64,000 bases of DNA from Fluviirhizobium alvei (GCF_030551875.1 NZ_JAUOZU010000005.1:289261-353260), one strand, 5' to 3'; shown: positions 53,189 through 63,083, counted from the stretch's first letter. Numbers and translations: made by a program. Notes: a model not told the origin generated them from the letters alone.

Positions 53189-54505
53189 TCACAGATAGGC
53201 CTTGCGGACATCGCTCACCGCATGTTCGTGCGAGGAGAACCCCTCATAGCGCGCCAGAACATGCGCATGGCGGGCAAATTCCGGATAGGCCGATGCCGTG
53301 ACATAACCGATCGACGAACGCTTGACGAAATCATGCACCGACAAGGGGCCCCAGCTGCGCGCCCAGCGGCTGGTCGGCAGCACGGCATTCGGGCCGAGGC
53401 CGAAATTGCCGATCGACACCGGTGTATGCGGTCCCATGAGAATTTCCGCCGCCTCGGTGATGCGTCCGAGATAGGCAAAAGCGTCCGTCGACAGGATTTC
53501 GAGATGTTCCGGCGCATAATCATTGATGAAATCGATGCTCTGCTCGGCGCTTTCGGTGAGGATGATGCCACCGTAGCGTCCGGTCAGAACCGTCTTCGAG
53601 AAATCGACACGCTGCTCCGTCATCCGGCCCCAATGTTCGGGAAGGGCGGCGAGCGCCTCCTCCATCACCCGGCGCGAATGGGTGACAAGATAGGCCGAGG
53701 AATCCGGGCCATGCTCGGCTTCGATCAGGAGATCGAGCGCGGCGAGCCCGCCATGCACCGTATCGTCGGCGAAGATGATCGCTTCGGAGGGACCTGCCGG
53801 CAGACCGGGATCGATGATGCCGGAGAGAAGCCGCTTGGCAGCCACCACCCAGGGGCTACCGGGGCCGACGATCTTCACCGCCTTGTTCACCGTCTCGGTG
53901 CCATGGGCAACCGCAGCGACCGCCTGGGCGCCACCGCATTTGTAAACGGTCGAGACACCGGCAATGCGGGCGGCGACCAGTGTGGCGGCATCGACCGAAC
54001 CATCCGCTGTCGGCGGCGTGACGATGGCAATATCGGGAACACCGGCAACAACGGCCGGAACCGCCGTCATCATGGTCACCGAGGGGAAGGCCCCCTTTCC
54101 GCGCGGAATGTAGAGCGCCACCGAACGGATCGGCGTGTAGCGATCGCCGGCAAAGGCGCCCGGGCGCATCTCCTTCAGCCACATGGCTTCCGGCTTCTGC
54201 TCTTCGTGGAAATGGCGGATGTTGGAAATGCCGAACTCGATCGCCTCGACCACCTCCTTCTCCACCTGGGTGAACGCATGGTCGAATTCCGCTTCCGTGA
54301 CCTTGAGATTGCCCGGTTTCACCTCCGCCTTGTCGAAGTCGCGCGCGAAACGGTAGAGCGCTGCATCGCCCTCTGTGCGAACCGCCTCAATGATGGGGGC
54401 GGCCTTTTCGAGGAAGAAGGAAAGATCGGCCTCCGAACGGCGCACCAGCTGGGCGCGTTCGTCCTTCGAAAGGCGAGCATAATCGTGAATGGTAACGTCA
54501 GCCAT
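53189..54505 (-). CDS. histidinol-dehydrogenase-family protein with altered active site
   Basis: This 438-residue protein has the HisD fold. The catalytic Glu-His pair is kept in APEHLEIL. However, the zinc ligand equivalent to Gln259 of E. coli HisD is Glu in EAEHGPDSS, the Asp360 position is Asn in SIGNFGLG, and His367, which holds the imidazole, is Ala in PNAVLPTS. The C-terminal EGFSSHEH keeps Glu414 and His419. It is not a histidine-biosynthesis context. It probably oxidises another polyol or amino alcohol, as HpsN does to dihydroxypropanesulfonate, but its motifs differ from HpsN as well. Confidence 0.85.
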   Translation of the reverse strand: MADVTIHDYARLSKDERAQLVRRSEADLSFFLEKAAPIIEAVRTEGDAALYRFARDFDKAEVKPGNLKVTEAEFDHAFTQVEKEVVEAIEFGISNIRHFHEEQKPEAMWLKEMRPGAFAGDRYTPIRSVALYIPRGKGAFPSVTMMTAVPAVVAGVPDIAIVTPPTADGSVDAATLVAARIAGVSTVYKCGGAQAVAAVAHGTETVNKAVKIVGPGSPWVVAAKRLLSGIIDPGLPAGPSEAIIFADDTVHGGLAALDLLIEAEHGPDSSAYLVTHSRRVMEEALAALPEHWGRMTEQRVDFSKTVLTGRYGGIILTESAEQSIDFINDYAPEHLEILSTDAFAYLGRITEAAEILMGPHTPVSIGNFGLGPNAVLPTSRWARSWGPLSVHDFVKRSSIGYVTASAYPEFARHAHVLARYEGFSSHEHAVSDVRKAYL

Positions 54506-54528
54506 GGAATGTCTCATTTCAGGGATTG

Positions 54529-55296
54529 TCAGATCGAGGCGAGGAAGCCGCCATCGACGGGAATGCAGGCGCCGGTGATATAGGCAGAGGCGGCCGAAGC
54601 GAGGAACACGACGACGCCGCCGAGATCCTCCATGGTGCCGAACCGTTTCTGCGGGATCTTTTCAAGCATCGATTCCTGCCAGGCAGCATTCTCGTAGAAC
54701 ACATCGGTCATGGCGGTGCGGAAATAGCCCGGTGCGATGGCATTGACGCGGATGCCGGCCTGGGCCCATTCGGCGGACAACGCATGCGTCATGCCCAGCA
54801 GACCGGATTTCGAAGAGCCATAGGGAACGGCGGTCGGAATGCCGACATAGGTCGTCAGCGAGCAGAGATTGATGATCGACCCGCCGCTGGCGCTTTCGGT
54901 CATGATGCGGGCCGCTGCCTGGGCAACGAAGAAGGCACCCTTGAGATTGGTTTCGACGATCCGGTCCCACAGCATCTCGTCGACATCGAGAGACGGGCGG
55001 ACCTCCTCGTAACCGGCATTGTTGACGAGAATATCGAGCCCACCCATTGCGTCCGCTGCCGCATTGGCCACCGGCCCGATGCTGGCAATGTCACGCACAT
55101 CGAGTTCAAAGGCATGCGCCTTGCGGCCATGCGCCCGGATACGGTCTGCCGTATGAACGAGCGATCCTTCATCGCGTGCCGTAATCGCCACATCGGCGCC
55201 TGCTTCGGCGAGCGCCACGGCAATCGCCTGGCCGATGCCGCGGGATGCTCCCGTTACCAGCGCACGCCGTCCCGTCAGATCAAAACTCGCAAGCAT
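54529..55296 (-). CDS. short-chain dehydrogenase/reductase
   Basis: This 255-residue classical SDR has TGASRGIG, NNAG, the catalytic Ser in INLCSLTTY, YGSSK and the C-terminal PVDGGF. It is the first gene of an operon with the HisD-like, zinc ADH and GntR genes, and an operator lies in front of it. The ATG at 55296 has GGAG seven bases upstream. The substrate is unknown; three different dehydrogenases in one operon suggest sequential oxidation or epimerisation of a polyol. Confidence 0.9.
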   Translation of the reverse strand: MLASFDLTGRRALVTGASRGIGQAIAVALAEAGADVAITARDEGSLVHTADRIRAHGRKAHAFELDVRDIASIGPVANAAADAMGGLDILVNNAGYEEVRPSLDVDEMLWDRIVETNLKGAFFVAQAAARIMTESASGGSIINLCSLTTYVGIPTAVPYGSSKSGLLGMTHALSAEWAQAGIRVNAIAPGYFRTAMTDVFYENAAWQESMLEKIPQKRFGTMEDLGGVVVFLASAASAYITGACIPVDGGFLASI

Positions 55297-55343
55297 GCCC
55301 AACTCCGTTTCTGCAAGAAGCAGAAATGAAGCACAGCTTTCAG

Positions 55344-55361
55344 AACTTGTCTATACAAGTT
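55344..55361 (-). promoter_or_regulatory. GntR/HutC-type operator upstream of the SDR operon
   Basis: AACTTGT-CTAT-ACAAGTT is a perfect inverted repeat 48 bases before the SDR start, overlapping a -10-like TATAGA on the minus strand. The core TTGTCTATACAA fits GntR-family HutC-subfamily sites. The GntR gene at the end of the operon is the natural candidate. Confidence 0.7.
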
Positions 55362-55395
55362 GCTCGATCAGTTGCGAATTGCCGCAGAGGCCTGC

Positions 55396-55641
55396 TCAGG
55401 CTGCGAGGTCCTGGAGCCGCGTCACCTGCTCGACCATCGCACCGATGGTCTGGAATGTCTGACGATTGAGCAACTCGTCGGGAAACTCGATGGAAAGCGT
55501 ATCCTCGATCGCGATCATGATCTGCACACAGGCGAAGGAGGCAAGCCCGAGATCAAAGAGATTGTCGTCATTGCGGATGTCATCGATCGAAACCGGCAAT
55601 TGGCCCGACTTTGCGACAATGTCCCGAATGATCTTTTCCAC
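55396..55641 (-). CDS. acyl/aminoacyl carrier protein-like protein
   Basis: This 81-residue protein folds as a four-helix carrier protein. The phosphopantetheine serine is expected in LGLASFACVQIMIAIED, with SIEFPDELLNRQTF after it. The LASFA in place of LDSL and the EFPD..LNR..F run resemble, from memory, the aminoacyl carrier proteins that receive amino acids from seryl-tRNA-synthetase-like ligases in Bradyrhizobium and Agrobacterium. No such ligase, and no fatty-acid or polyketide gene, is next to it. The GTG start has AGGAG eight bases upstream. It is a separate unit from the SDR operon. Confidence 0.72.
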   Translation of the reverse strand: MEKIIRDIVAKSGQLPVSIDDIRNDDNLFDLGLASFACVQIMIAIEDTLSIEFPDELLNRQTFQTIGAMVEQVTRLQDLAA

Positions 55642-55772
55642 CTGTTGCTCCTGCCCGATCTACCGCTTCAATATTTCCTTCAGCAAAAATAGTTATTCCG
55701 CTGCATGAACGAGCCTTCACGATTCCAGTGAAAGTTTAATTCATTATGTATTGAAAACACGAGATATGGTGA

Positions 55773-56516
55773 TCAGACCTGCGTAGGCGCGAAACTGGCA
55801 ACAAGCTCAAAGGCATTGCCAGGATATGTGAGTTCGACACGCGTTATATAAGCGCCCGCAAAAACTGTTCGGCGGATAACCCTCAGACAGGCCGAACCTT
55901 TGGCAACTTCAAGCTGGCGGGCATGCCTGTCATCGGCGCTGACAGCCAGGATGCGATGTTCCGCAGCACTCCACGGCACCTGCCGGATGAGCCATGGACC
56001 CGGCGCCGTTTCCTCAAATGTCTCGTCCCGGCTTTCCGGCACGGCTTCGACGTTGATCAGACGCTCCTCGAAGCAGAAGGGCTTACCCCCGGCGCTATGC
56101 AGGCACTGGATGGCGATGACGCGGGCGTCGGCTGCAAGCTCAAGGGAGCTCCGCTCATTCTCGCTGGCCTTTCGCAGGCTGCGGGAAATCAGGTGGTAGC
56201 CATAGTCGAGCCCGAGTGAGGTCACCTCCTCCCGGATATCGCGGATCTCGAGCACTGCCGACTGGACATGCGGCTGCAGGACGAAGCTGCCGGATTTCTT
56301 GCGCCGCTCGATCAGACCCGCCTTCGCAAGCTGCGACAGCGCCTTGTTGACCGTCATCCGCGAACAGCGGTAATGTTCGGTCAGCTCCATCTCGAACGGA
56401 ATGCGGTGGCCGGGCGGCCATTCGCCGGACAGGATCCGGCCTTCAATATCGGCGACGATCCGTTGATGCAGGGACCGCCCGCCGTCGCCATCTGCCTGAC
56501 CGATCTCTGCATCCAT
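55773..56516 (-). CDS. hutC: histidine utilisation repressor HutC
   Basis: This 247-residue GntR-family regulator has an N-terminal winged helix (about 15-85, IPFEMELTEHYRCSRMTVNK) and a UTRA domain (about 100-240, VLEIRDIREEV). HutC binds urocanate and represses hut genes. It is downstream of hutF in the same direction. The ATG at 56516 places the HTH at the expected distance; the longer ORF up to 56639 reads repeat sequence. Confidence 0.85.
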   Translation of the reverse strand: MDAEIGQADGDGGRSLHQRIVADIEGRILSGEWPPGHRIPFEMELTEHYRCSRMTVNKALSQLAKAGLIERRKKSGSFVLQPHVQSAVLEIRDIREEVTSLGLDYGYHLISRSLRKASENERSSLELAADARVIAIQCLHSAGGKPFCFEERLINVEAVPESRDETFEETAPGPWLIRQVPWSAAEHRILAVSADDRHARQLEVAKGSACLRVIRRTVFAGAYITRVELTYPGNAFELVASFAPTQV

Positions 56517-56543
56517 TCCGATTCGTCCCTTTGTTTCGCCATT

Positions 56544-56906
56544 TAGAGCATTTCCTGTCAATTCGGAGTCATTCTGACGGAGCGATTTTGCGACAAGATC
56601 AAGCAAAGGCCCGCAGGGCATATCCTTAGATACGTTCAAGGGCCTTTGCGCAGGAATTGGCGCAATAGCGCCCGTCCCACGGCTCGCCCGGCACCGCCTT
56701 CGGCGTGCCGATCAGGCGAGCCGCAGCAATTTCTGTTGCGTGATTACCGGAGGCAATCAACGCGGCAGGGTTTCTGATTGGTGGGTGCCCGATGGCGATG
56801 CGGTCTTGCCCGATACTTCTGTATCGCGCTTCAACCGGCTCACCACCGGATCACGCGCACCAATCGAGAAACAGAACTGACCCCGAATTGGCAGGAAGTG
56901 CTCTAA
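56544..56906. repeat. segment bounded by 28-bp imperfect inverted repeats
   Basis: The left end 56544-56571 (TTAGAGCATTTCCTGTCAAT and onward) and right end 56879-56906 are reverse complements with about four mismatches in 28, starting TTAGAG and ending CTCTAA. A second inverted repeat, GCAAAGGCCC (56603-56612) with GGGCCTTTGC (56640-56649), lies inside. No transposase or certain target duplication is seen. It looks like a MITE or a pair of rhizobial repeat units in opposite orientation, in the 445-bp gap between hutC and hutF. Confidence 0.6.
56626..56760 (-). pseudogene. possible small gene or 3' gene remnant, about 44 codons
   Basis: A minus-strand frame reads from a TTG at 56760 to TAA at 56626 and has normal coding composition, including VPGEPWDGRYCANSCAKALE with a CxxxC pair. 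The frame stays open upstream to a TGA near 56850 but has no ATG, GTG or ribosome site, so it may be the 3' end of a truncated gene. It lies inside the inverted-repeat-bounded segment between hutC and hutF. I do not recognise the family. Confidence 0.4.
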
Positions 56907-56961
56907 GGCGGTTGGACGCACAAGGGAAAGTGGAGGCCACGCCGCATCCACTAAAACAGGC

Positions 56962-58308
56962 TCATATACGGGAGAGCATCGCCTGCATGGCCTGCTGGTA
57001 GCGCGTTTCGATCGCCTCGCGGCGGACATGACGGCCGCCATCGACTTGCTTCAGACCATGCACCCAGACGCAATCCACAGCCATGCCGCGCCCGAACAAG
57101 AAGGAATCAAGCACCGTATCACCTTCGAAACCGAGATCGAAAACCAGCCGCAGAGAGACGAAATCAGCTGGCATACCTGCCGCAATCGCAGAAGTGGAGC
57201 CGAGCGCCCTGCCCCCGCCAGCGACAGCCCGTTCGAAGATGGAACGACCCGTGGTCCTTCCATCGCGCGACAGCACGTTGCGTGCCCGATGCAGCAGCCG
57301 CTGCGAATATTCAAGCTGGCGCAATTCATCCGCAACGCCGATCAGCACATTGGAATCGGTGCCAATGCCAAAGGCGCCGCCCGCATCGATGAACGTCCCG
57401 GCGGCAAAGAACCCATCGCCGAGATTAGCTTCCGTGACCGGGCACAGCCCCGCCACAACGCCGCGCTTCGCCATCGCGATGGTTTCGGCATCGGTCATAT
57501 GGGTGGCATGGATGAAGCACCAGCGGCCATCCGCGCCCGCCTCATCGAGCAGCCATTCGACCGGACGCCGGCCCGAATAGGCGATGCTGTCCTCGATCTC
57601 CTTCACCTGTTCGGCGGCATGGATATGGACCGGTCCCTCCGGGCTCATCGAGAGCAGTGCTCGGATCTCGTCGCCGGTCGCCGCCCGCAGGCTGTGCGGC
57701 GCAATGCCAACCACGGACCCCGGCAGGGCGGACACCAGCGTCCGCGAGGCATCGAGCAGCCTGGCGTAGGAATCGAGATCATTGACGAAACGACGCTGGC
57801 CATCGGCTGGCGGCAGCCCGCCGAAATTCGAATGCGCGTAGAAAACCGGCAGCAGCGTCAGCGCGATACCGGTCTCAGTCGAAGCCGAGGCGATGCGGCT
57901 GCCGAGCTCGGCGATATTGGCATAGGCCCGCCCGTCGCGATCATGATGGAGATAGTGGAACTCGCCCACACGGGTGAAGCCGCTTTCCAGCATCTCGACA
58001 TAGAGGAAGGCGGCCACCGCTTCGATATCCTCCGGCTCGAAGGCGAAGGTGAAGCGATACATCACATCGCGCCAGCTCCAGAAATTGTCGTTGCCGGCCG
58101 AAGGCCGTTCAGTGAGCCCTGCCATGGCGCGCTGAAAGGCATGGCTGTGCAGGTTGGGCATGCCGGCAATGAGGATCGCATGCCGCTCGTCGCCGGGCTC
58201 CGGCTGCGTGTCCGGCGTCAGCGACAGGATGCGACCGCCGGCAATCTCGATCCGGACATCATTGCGCCAGCCCTCCGGCGTTAGAACCTGCTTGGCAAAA
58301 ATGGGCAT
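56962..58308 (-). CDS. hutF: formimidoylglutamate deiminase
   Basis: This 448-residue amidohydrolase deaminates N-formimidoyl-glutamate to N-formylglutamate plus ammonia, the five-step histidine route. It shows [15 protein letters not shown] with the zinc HxH, HIHAAEQ, HATHMTD and GIGTDSNV with the metal aspartate. The ATG at 58308 has GGAGGTG upstream. It is divergent from hutI across an HutC-type palindrome. HutF requires a downstream N-formylglutamate amidohydrolase (HutG), which is not next to it. Confidence 0.93.
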   Translation of the reverse strand: MPIFAKQVLTPEGWRNDVRIEIAGGRILSLTPDTQPEPGDERHAILIAGMPNLHSHAFQRAMAGLTERPSAGNDNFWSWRDVMYRFTFAFEPEDIEAVAAFLYVEMLESGFTRVGEFHYLHHDRDGRAYANIAELGSRIASASTETGIALTLLPVFYAHSNFGGLPPADGQRRFVNDLDSYARLLDASRTLVSALPGSVVGIAPHSLRAATGDEIRALLSMSPEGPVHIHAAEQVKEIEDSIAYSGRRPVEWLLDEAGADGRWCFIHATHMTDAETIAMAKRGVVAGLCPVTEANLGDGFFAAGTFIDAGGAFGIGTDSNVLIGVADELRQLEYSQRLLHRARNVLSRDGRTTGRSIFERAVAGGGRALGSTSAIAAGMPADFVSLRLVFDLGFEGDTVLDSFLFGRGMAVDCVWVHGLKQVDGGRHVRREAIETRYQQAMQAMLSRI

Positions 58309-58344
58309 CGGCACCTCCGGAATGGCTCTTGTCAATTGGGTTAT

Positions 58345-58358
58345 TATGTATATACATA
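58345..58358. promoter_or_regulatory. HutC-type operator between hutF and hutI
   Basis: TATGTATATACATA is a perfect 14-base palindrome containing TGTATATACA, the core recognised by HutC. It lies 37 bases before the hutF start and 36 before hutI, so it could repress both divergent units. Confidence 0.78.
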
Positions 58359-58393
58359 TTAGACAAGAAGGCAACCCGTTTCGGGAGGATGGA

Positions 58394-59611
58394 ATGCAGG
58401 AGACCGAGCCGGGAGGCCCGTTATTGTTGCGCAATGCGCGGATCGCCACGCTCGACCCCGCCCGTCCGGGCCTGGGAGAAATCGAGGGCGCAGCGGTTCT
58501 TGCCCAGGATGGGCGCATCGTCTTTGCCGGTCCCGAAGCTGGCCTGCCCGCCCATCAGGCTGCACGCGTGATCGATTGCGAGGGACGCTGGGTCACGCCG
58601 GGCCTCATCGATTGCCACACCCATCTCGTCCATGCCGGCAACCGTGCCCATGAATTCGAACTCAGACTGAACGGGGCCAGCTATGAGGAGATCGCGCGCG
58701 CCGGCGGCGGCATCGTCTCGTCGGTCAAGGCGCTGCGGGCCGCAAGCGACGACCAGCTTCTCGCCGAAACCCTGCCGCGCCTCGATGCCCTGCTGGCCGA
58801 GGGCGTGACGACGATCGAAGTCAAGTCCGGCTACGGGCTTGATCTCGAAAACGAGATGAAATCGCTGCGCGTCGCCCGCAAGCTCGGCGAGGCCCGTTCC
58901 GTTTCGGTGCGCACCAGCTTCCTTGGAGCCCATGCGCTGCCGCCAGAAGCCAAGGGCGATCGCCGCGCCTATCTCGATCAGGTGATTTCCATGCTGCCGG
59001 CGATCAAGGCGGCCGGCCTCGCCGATGCCGTCGACGGTTTCTGCGAGAAGATCGCCTTCCAGCCCGATGAGATCGCACTGCTGTTCGGTGCGGCCCAGTC
59101 GCTCGGCTTTGCGGTCAAATTGCATGCCGACCAGCTGTCGGACCTCGGTGGCGCGGCGCTCGCGGCCCGGTTCGGCGCTCTGTCCGCCGATCATGTCGAA
59201 TATACGAGCGAGGCGGGTGCGATCGCGATGGCAGAAGCCGGCACCGTGGCGACCATTCTGCCCGGCGCCTTCTATTTCATTCGCGAAACCCAAAAGCCGC
59301 CGGTCGATCTCTTCCGCAGGCACGGCGTCGCCATGGCGCTCGCGACCGACAACAATCCCGGCACCTCGCCGCTCACCTCGCTTCTGCTGACCATGAACAT
59401 GGCCGCGACCCTCTTTCACATGACGGTCGAGGAATGCCTGAAGGGTATCACGCTGAACGCCGCCCGCGCCCTCGGTCTTGCGTCGGAAACCGGTTCGATC
59501 ACCGCCGGAAAATGGGCCGACCTCGCCATCTGGGATATCGAGCGCCCGGCCGAACTCGTCTACCGCATGGGGTTCAACCCGCTCTGGAAACGGATCTGGA
59601 GGGGAATGTGA
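58394..59611 (+). CDS. hutI: imidazolonepropionase
   Basis: This 405-residue amidohydrolase opens imidazolone-propionate to formimidoylglutamate. Zinc ligands are in [14 protein letters not shown] (HxH), VKLHADQL and [12 protein letters not shown]. The ATG at 58394 has GGGAGG seven bases upstream and gives the normal length; the longer ORF from 58154 includes the hutF promoter. Confidence 0.95.
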   Translation: MQETEPGGPLLLRNARIATLDPARPGLGEIEGAAVLAQDGRIVFAGPEAGLPAHQAARVIDCEGRWVTPGLIDCHTHLVHAGNRAHEFELRLNGASYEEIARAGGGIVSSVKALRAASDDQLLAETLPRLDALLAEGVTTIEVKSGYGLDLENEMKSLRVARKLGEARSVSVRTSFLGAHALPPEAKGDRRAYLDQVISMLPAIKAAGLADAVDGFCEKIAFQPDEIALLFGAAQSLGFAVKLHADQLSDLGGAALAARFGALSADHVEYTSEAGAIAMAEAGTVATILPGAFYFIRETQKPPVDLFRRHGVAMALATDNNPGTSPLTSLLLTMNMAATLFHMTVEECLKGITLNAARALGLASETGSITAGKWADLAIWDIERPAELVYRMGFNPLWKRIWRGM

Positions 59612-59654
59612 TCGTTGATGCGAACCCCGCCCACCAAACAACAGGACCCCGCCC

Positions 59655-61190
59655 ATGACCATCACCCTTCATCCCGGCGCCGTCACGCTCACCCAACTGC
59701 ATGCCGTCTACTGGGACGGCGTCAATGTTCGGCTTGATCCATCCTGCGATGCGCGCATCGAACGCTCCGCCGCCCGCATTGCCGAGATCGCCGGCGGTGA
59801 CGAGCCGGTCTATGGCGTCAATACCGGCTTCGGCAAGCTGGCATCGATCAAGATCGCCGCTGCCGATACGGCCAAACTGCAACGCAATCTCATTCTCTCG
59901 CATTGCTGCGGCGTCGGCGCACCGCTTGCAGCCGATATTGTGCGGCTGATCATGGCGCTCAAGCTGATTTCGCTCGGTCGCGGCGCTTCGGGCGTCCGGA
60001 TCGCGCTTGTCCGGCTGATCGAGGACATGCTCGAAAGGAACGTTGTTCCGGTCATTCCGGAAAAAGGCTCGGTCGGCGCCTCGGGCGATCTCGCGCCGCT
60101 CGCCCATATGGCGGCCGTCATGATCGGCGAAGGCGAGGCCATGGTCGGGGGCGAGCGCCTGCCGGGAGGCGAAGCCCTGCGCCGTGCCGGCCTTGTTGCG
60201 GTGGAACTCGCCGCCAAGGAAGGGCTGGCGCTGATCAACGGCACCCAGGTCTCGACCGCGCTCGCACTGGCCGGCCTGTTCCGCGCCCATCGCGCGGCCC
60301 GTTCGGCGCTTGTCACCGGTGCCCTTTCCACCGATGCCGCGATGGGCTCGTCGGCTCCCTTCCACCCCGATATTCACAGCCTGCGCGGCCATCGGGGCCA
60401 GATCGATGCTGCCGCTGCACTCCGCAGTCTCCTCGCCGGATCGGTGATCCGCGAAAGCCACATCACCGGCGATGAACGCGTCCAGGACCCCTATTGCATC
60501 CGCTGCCAGCCGCAGGTCGATGGCGCCTGCCTCGATCTCCTGCGCCAGGCGGCCCGCACCCTCGAAATCGAGGCCAATGCGGTGACCGACAATCCGCTGG
60601 TGCTCGACGATGACAGCGTCGTTTCCGGCGGCAATTTCCACGCCGAACCGGTGGCTTTCGCCGCCGACCAGATCGCGCTTGCCATCTGCGAGATCGGCGC
60701 CATTGCCCAGCGCCGCATCGCCCTTCTGGTCGATCCCGCCCTCTCCTATGGCCTGCCAGCCTTCCTTGCCAAGGAACCGGGGCTCAATTCGGGCCTGATG
60801 ATCGCCGAAGTCACTTCGGCGGCGCTGATGAGCGAAAACAAGCAGATGAGCCATCCGGCCTCTGTCGATTCGACCCCGACCTCGGCCAACCAGGAAGACC
60901 ATGTCTCCATGGCCTGCCATGGCGCCCGCCGCCTGCTGCAGATGACCGACAATCTCTTCGCCATCATCGGCATCGAGGCGCTGACCGGATCGCTCGGCAT
61001 CGAGTTCCGCGCGCCGCTCGTCACCAGCCCGGAACTGGCAGGGGCGATCGCCTGCATCCGCGCCGCCGTGCCGACGCTTTCGACCGATCGCTATATGGCG
61101 ACCGATCTGGCCGCCGCATCCGCCCTCATTGCCGATGGGCGGCTCAACCGCGCAATTACGCCTGGCATTTTGCCTGGGCTGGGAGACTGA
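59655..61190 (+). CDS. hutH: histidine ammonia-lyase
   Basis: This 511-residue enzyme removes ammonia from histidine to give urocanate. The MIO prosthetic group forms from Ala142-Ser143-Gly144 in [14 protein letters not shown]. The active-site tyrosine lies in [11 protein letters not shown]. It follows hutI by 43 bases in the same operon and precedes hutU. Confidence 0.97.
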   Translation: MTITLHPGAVTLTQLHAVYWDGVNVRLDPSCDARIERSAARIAEIAGGDEPVYGVNTGFGKLASIKIAAADTAKLQRNLILSHCCGVGAPLAADIVRLIMALKLISLGRGASGVRIALVRLIEDMLERNVVPVIPEKGSVGASGDLAPLAHMAAVMIGEGEAMVGGERLPGGEALRRAGLVAVELAAKEGLALINGTQVSTALALAGLFRAHRAARSALVTGALSTDAAMGSSAPFHPDIHSLRGHRGQIDAAAALRSLLAGSVIRESHITGDERVQDPYCIRCQPQVDGACLDLLRQAARTLEIEANAVTDNPLVLDDDSVVSGGNFHAEPVAFAADQIALAICEIGAIAQRRIALLVDPALSYGLPAFLAKEPGLNSGLMIAEVTSAALMSENKQMSHPASVDSTPTSANQEDHVSMACHGARRLLQMTDNLFAIIGIEALTGSLGIEFRAPLVTSPELAGAIACIRAAVPTLSTDRYMATDLAAASALIADGRLNRAITPGILPGLGD

Positions 61191-61193
61191 AAA

Positions 61194-61345
61194 CCCCTCC
61201 CCAACCCCTCCCCACAAGGGGGAGGGGCTAACCGGATGCCCCGCCCTGCCCAAAGAACCTTGCAACAAACCGCAACGGTCACTTGAGGCGAAGCAGACCG
61301 GTCGGGTTAAGCCACTCCCCCTTGTGGGGAGGGGTTGGGGAGGGG
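61194..61345 (+). repeat. 152-bp palindromic repeat between hutH and hutU
   Basis: Two 31-base arms, 61194-61224 and 61315-61345, are perfect reverse complements. Each contains CCCCTCCCCA-type blocks with an inner ACAAGGGGGAG, a repeat family I recognise in many Rhizobiales genomes. It lies three bases after the hutH stop. In RNA it would form a strong hairpin, which could stabilise or reduce hutU expression. Confidence 0.8.
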
Positions 61346-61386
61346 CAATCGAATGCAACGAACCGAAACATGGGAACGACGAAGCC

Positions 61387-63057
61387 ATGACCAATCCACG
61401 CCACAATATCCGCGAGGTTCGTGCCCCGCACGGCACCGAACTCAATGCCAAGAGCTGGCTCACCGAAGCGCCGCTCCGGATGCTGATGAACAATCTCGAT
61501 CCCGACGTGGCGGAAAATCCGCATGAGCTCGTCGTTTATGGCGGCATCGGCCGCGCTGCCCGCACCTGGGCCGATTTCGACCGCATCGTCGCCTCGCTCA
61601 AGGAGCTTGAGGAAGACCAGACGCTGCTCGTGCAATCGGGCAAGCCGGTCGGCGTCTTCCGGACGCACAAGGATGCACCGCGGGTGCTGATCGCCAACTC
61701 CAACCTGGTGCCGCACTGGGCCACCTGGGACCATTTCAACGAGTTGGACAAGAAGGGACTCGCCATGTACGGCCAGATGACGGCCGGCTCCTGGATCTAT
61801 ATCGGCACCCAGGGCATCGTACAGGGAACTTACGAGACCTTCGTCGAGGCCGGGCGCCAGCATTATGGCGGCAATCTCAAGGGCAAATGGATCCTGACCG
61901 GCGGGCTCGGCGGCATGGGTGGCGCCCAGCCGCTCGCCGCCGTCATGGCCGGGGCCTCATGCCTCGCCATCGAATGCAATCCGGACTCGATCGATTTCCG
62001 CCTCCGCACCCGCTATCTCGATGAAAAGGCCGAAACGCTGGACGAGGCGATGGCGATGATCGACCGCTGGACCAGGGCCGGCGAAGCAAAATCCGTCGGT
62101 CTGCTCGGCAATGCCGCCGAAATCCTGCCCGAGATGGTTCGCCGCGGCATCCGGCCCGACATCGTCACCGACCAGACATCCGCGCATGATCCGATCAACG
62201 GTTATCTGCCGATCGGCTGGACCATGGCCGAATGGAAGGCGAAGCGCGAAAGCGACCCCAAGGCGGTGGAAAAAGCCGCCCGCGCTTCGATGAAGGTGCA
62301 TGTGGCCGCCATGCTGGATTTCTGGAATGCCGGCATTCCGACGCTCGACTATGGCAACAATATCCGCCAGGTCGCCAAGGATGAAGGGCTTGAACATGCC
62401 TTCGATTTCCCCGGCTTCGTGCCGGCCTATATCCGGCCGCTCTTCTGCCGCGGCATCGGCCCCTTCCGCTGGGCAGCGCTTTCGGGCGATCCGGAAGACA
62501 TCTACAGAACCGATGCGAAGGTGAAGGAACTGCTGCCCGACAACAAGCACCTGCACAACTGGCTCGACATGGCGCGCGAGCGCATTTCCTTCCAGGGCCT
62601 GCCGGCCCGCATCTGCTGGGTGGGCCTGGGCGATCGCCACAAGCTCGGCCTCGCCTTCAACGAGATGGTGCGCAACGGCGAACTCAAGGCACCGATCGTG
62701 ATTGGCCGCGACCATCTCGATTCCGGCTCGGTCGCCTCGCCCAACCGCGAGACCGAGGCGATGAAGGATGGTTCGGATGCCGTGTCAGACTGGCCGCTCT
62801 TGAATGCGCTGCTCAATTGCGCCAGCGGCGCCACCTGGGTGTCGCTGCACCATGGCGGCGGCGTCGGTATGGGCTTCTCGCAGCATTCCGGCATGGTCAT
62901 CTGCTGTGACGGCAGCGCCGATGCCGACCGCCGCATCGGCAATGTGCTGTGGAACGATCCGGCCACCGGCGTCATGCGCCATGCCGATGCCGGTTACGAG
63001 ATCGCGCTCGATTGCGCCCGCGAGAAGGGACTGGACCTGCCCGGCATTCTGGGGTGA
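61387..63057 (+). CDS. hutU: urocanate hydratase
   Basis: This 556-residue NAD-dependent enzyme hydrates urocanate to imidazolonepropionate. It shows [19 protein letters not shown] at the N-terminus, [27 protein letters not shown] for NAD binding and the active-site cysteine region [16 protein letters not shown]. The ATG at 61387 is chosen over the longer ORF, whose first 86 codons translate the palindromic repeat. It ends the hutI-hutH-hutU operon. Confidence 0.97.
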   Translation: MTNPRHNIREVRAPHGTELNAKSWLTEAPLRMLMNNLDPDVAENPHELVVYGGIGRAARTWADFDRIVASLKELEEDQTLLVQSGKPVGVFRTHKDAPRVLIANSNLVPHWATWDHFNELDKKGLAMYGQMTAGSWIYIGTQGIVQGTYETFVEAGRQHYGGNLKGKWILTGGLGGMGGAQPLAAVMAGASCLAIECNPDSIDFRLRTRYLDEKAETLDEAMAMIDRWTRAGEAKSVGLLGNAAEILPEMVRRGIRPDIVTDQTSAHDPINGYLPIGWTMAEWKAKRESDPKAVEKAARASMKVHVAAMLDFWNAGIPTLDYGNNIRQVAKDEGLEHAFDFPGFVPAYIRPLFCRGIGPFRWAALSGDPEDIYRTDAKVKELLPDNKHLHNWLDMARERISFQGLPARICWVGLGDRHKLGLAFNEMVRNGELKAPIVIGRDHLDSGSVASPNRETEAMKDGSDAVSDWPLLNALLNCASGATWVSLHHGGGVGMGFSQHSGMVICCDGSADADRRIGNVLWNDPATGVMRHADAGYEIALDCAREKGLDLPGILG

Positions 63058-63083
63058 TGGGGGAGAATGATCGACGCTACGGT

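Noticed and set aside
53189..54505. Annotation as histidinol dehydrogenase of histidine biosynthesis (hisD)
   Set aside because: No his genes nearby, and residues matching Asp360 and His367 of E. coli HisD are changed.
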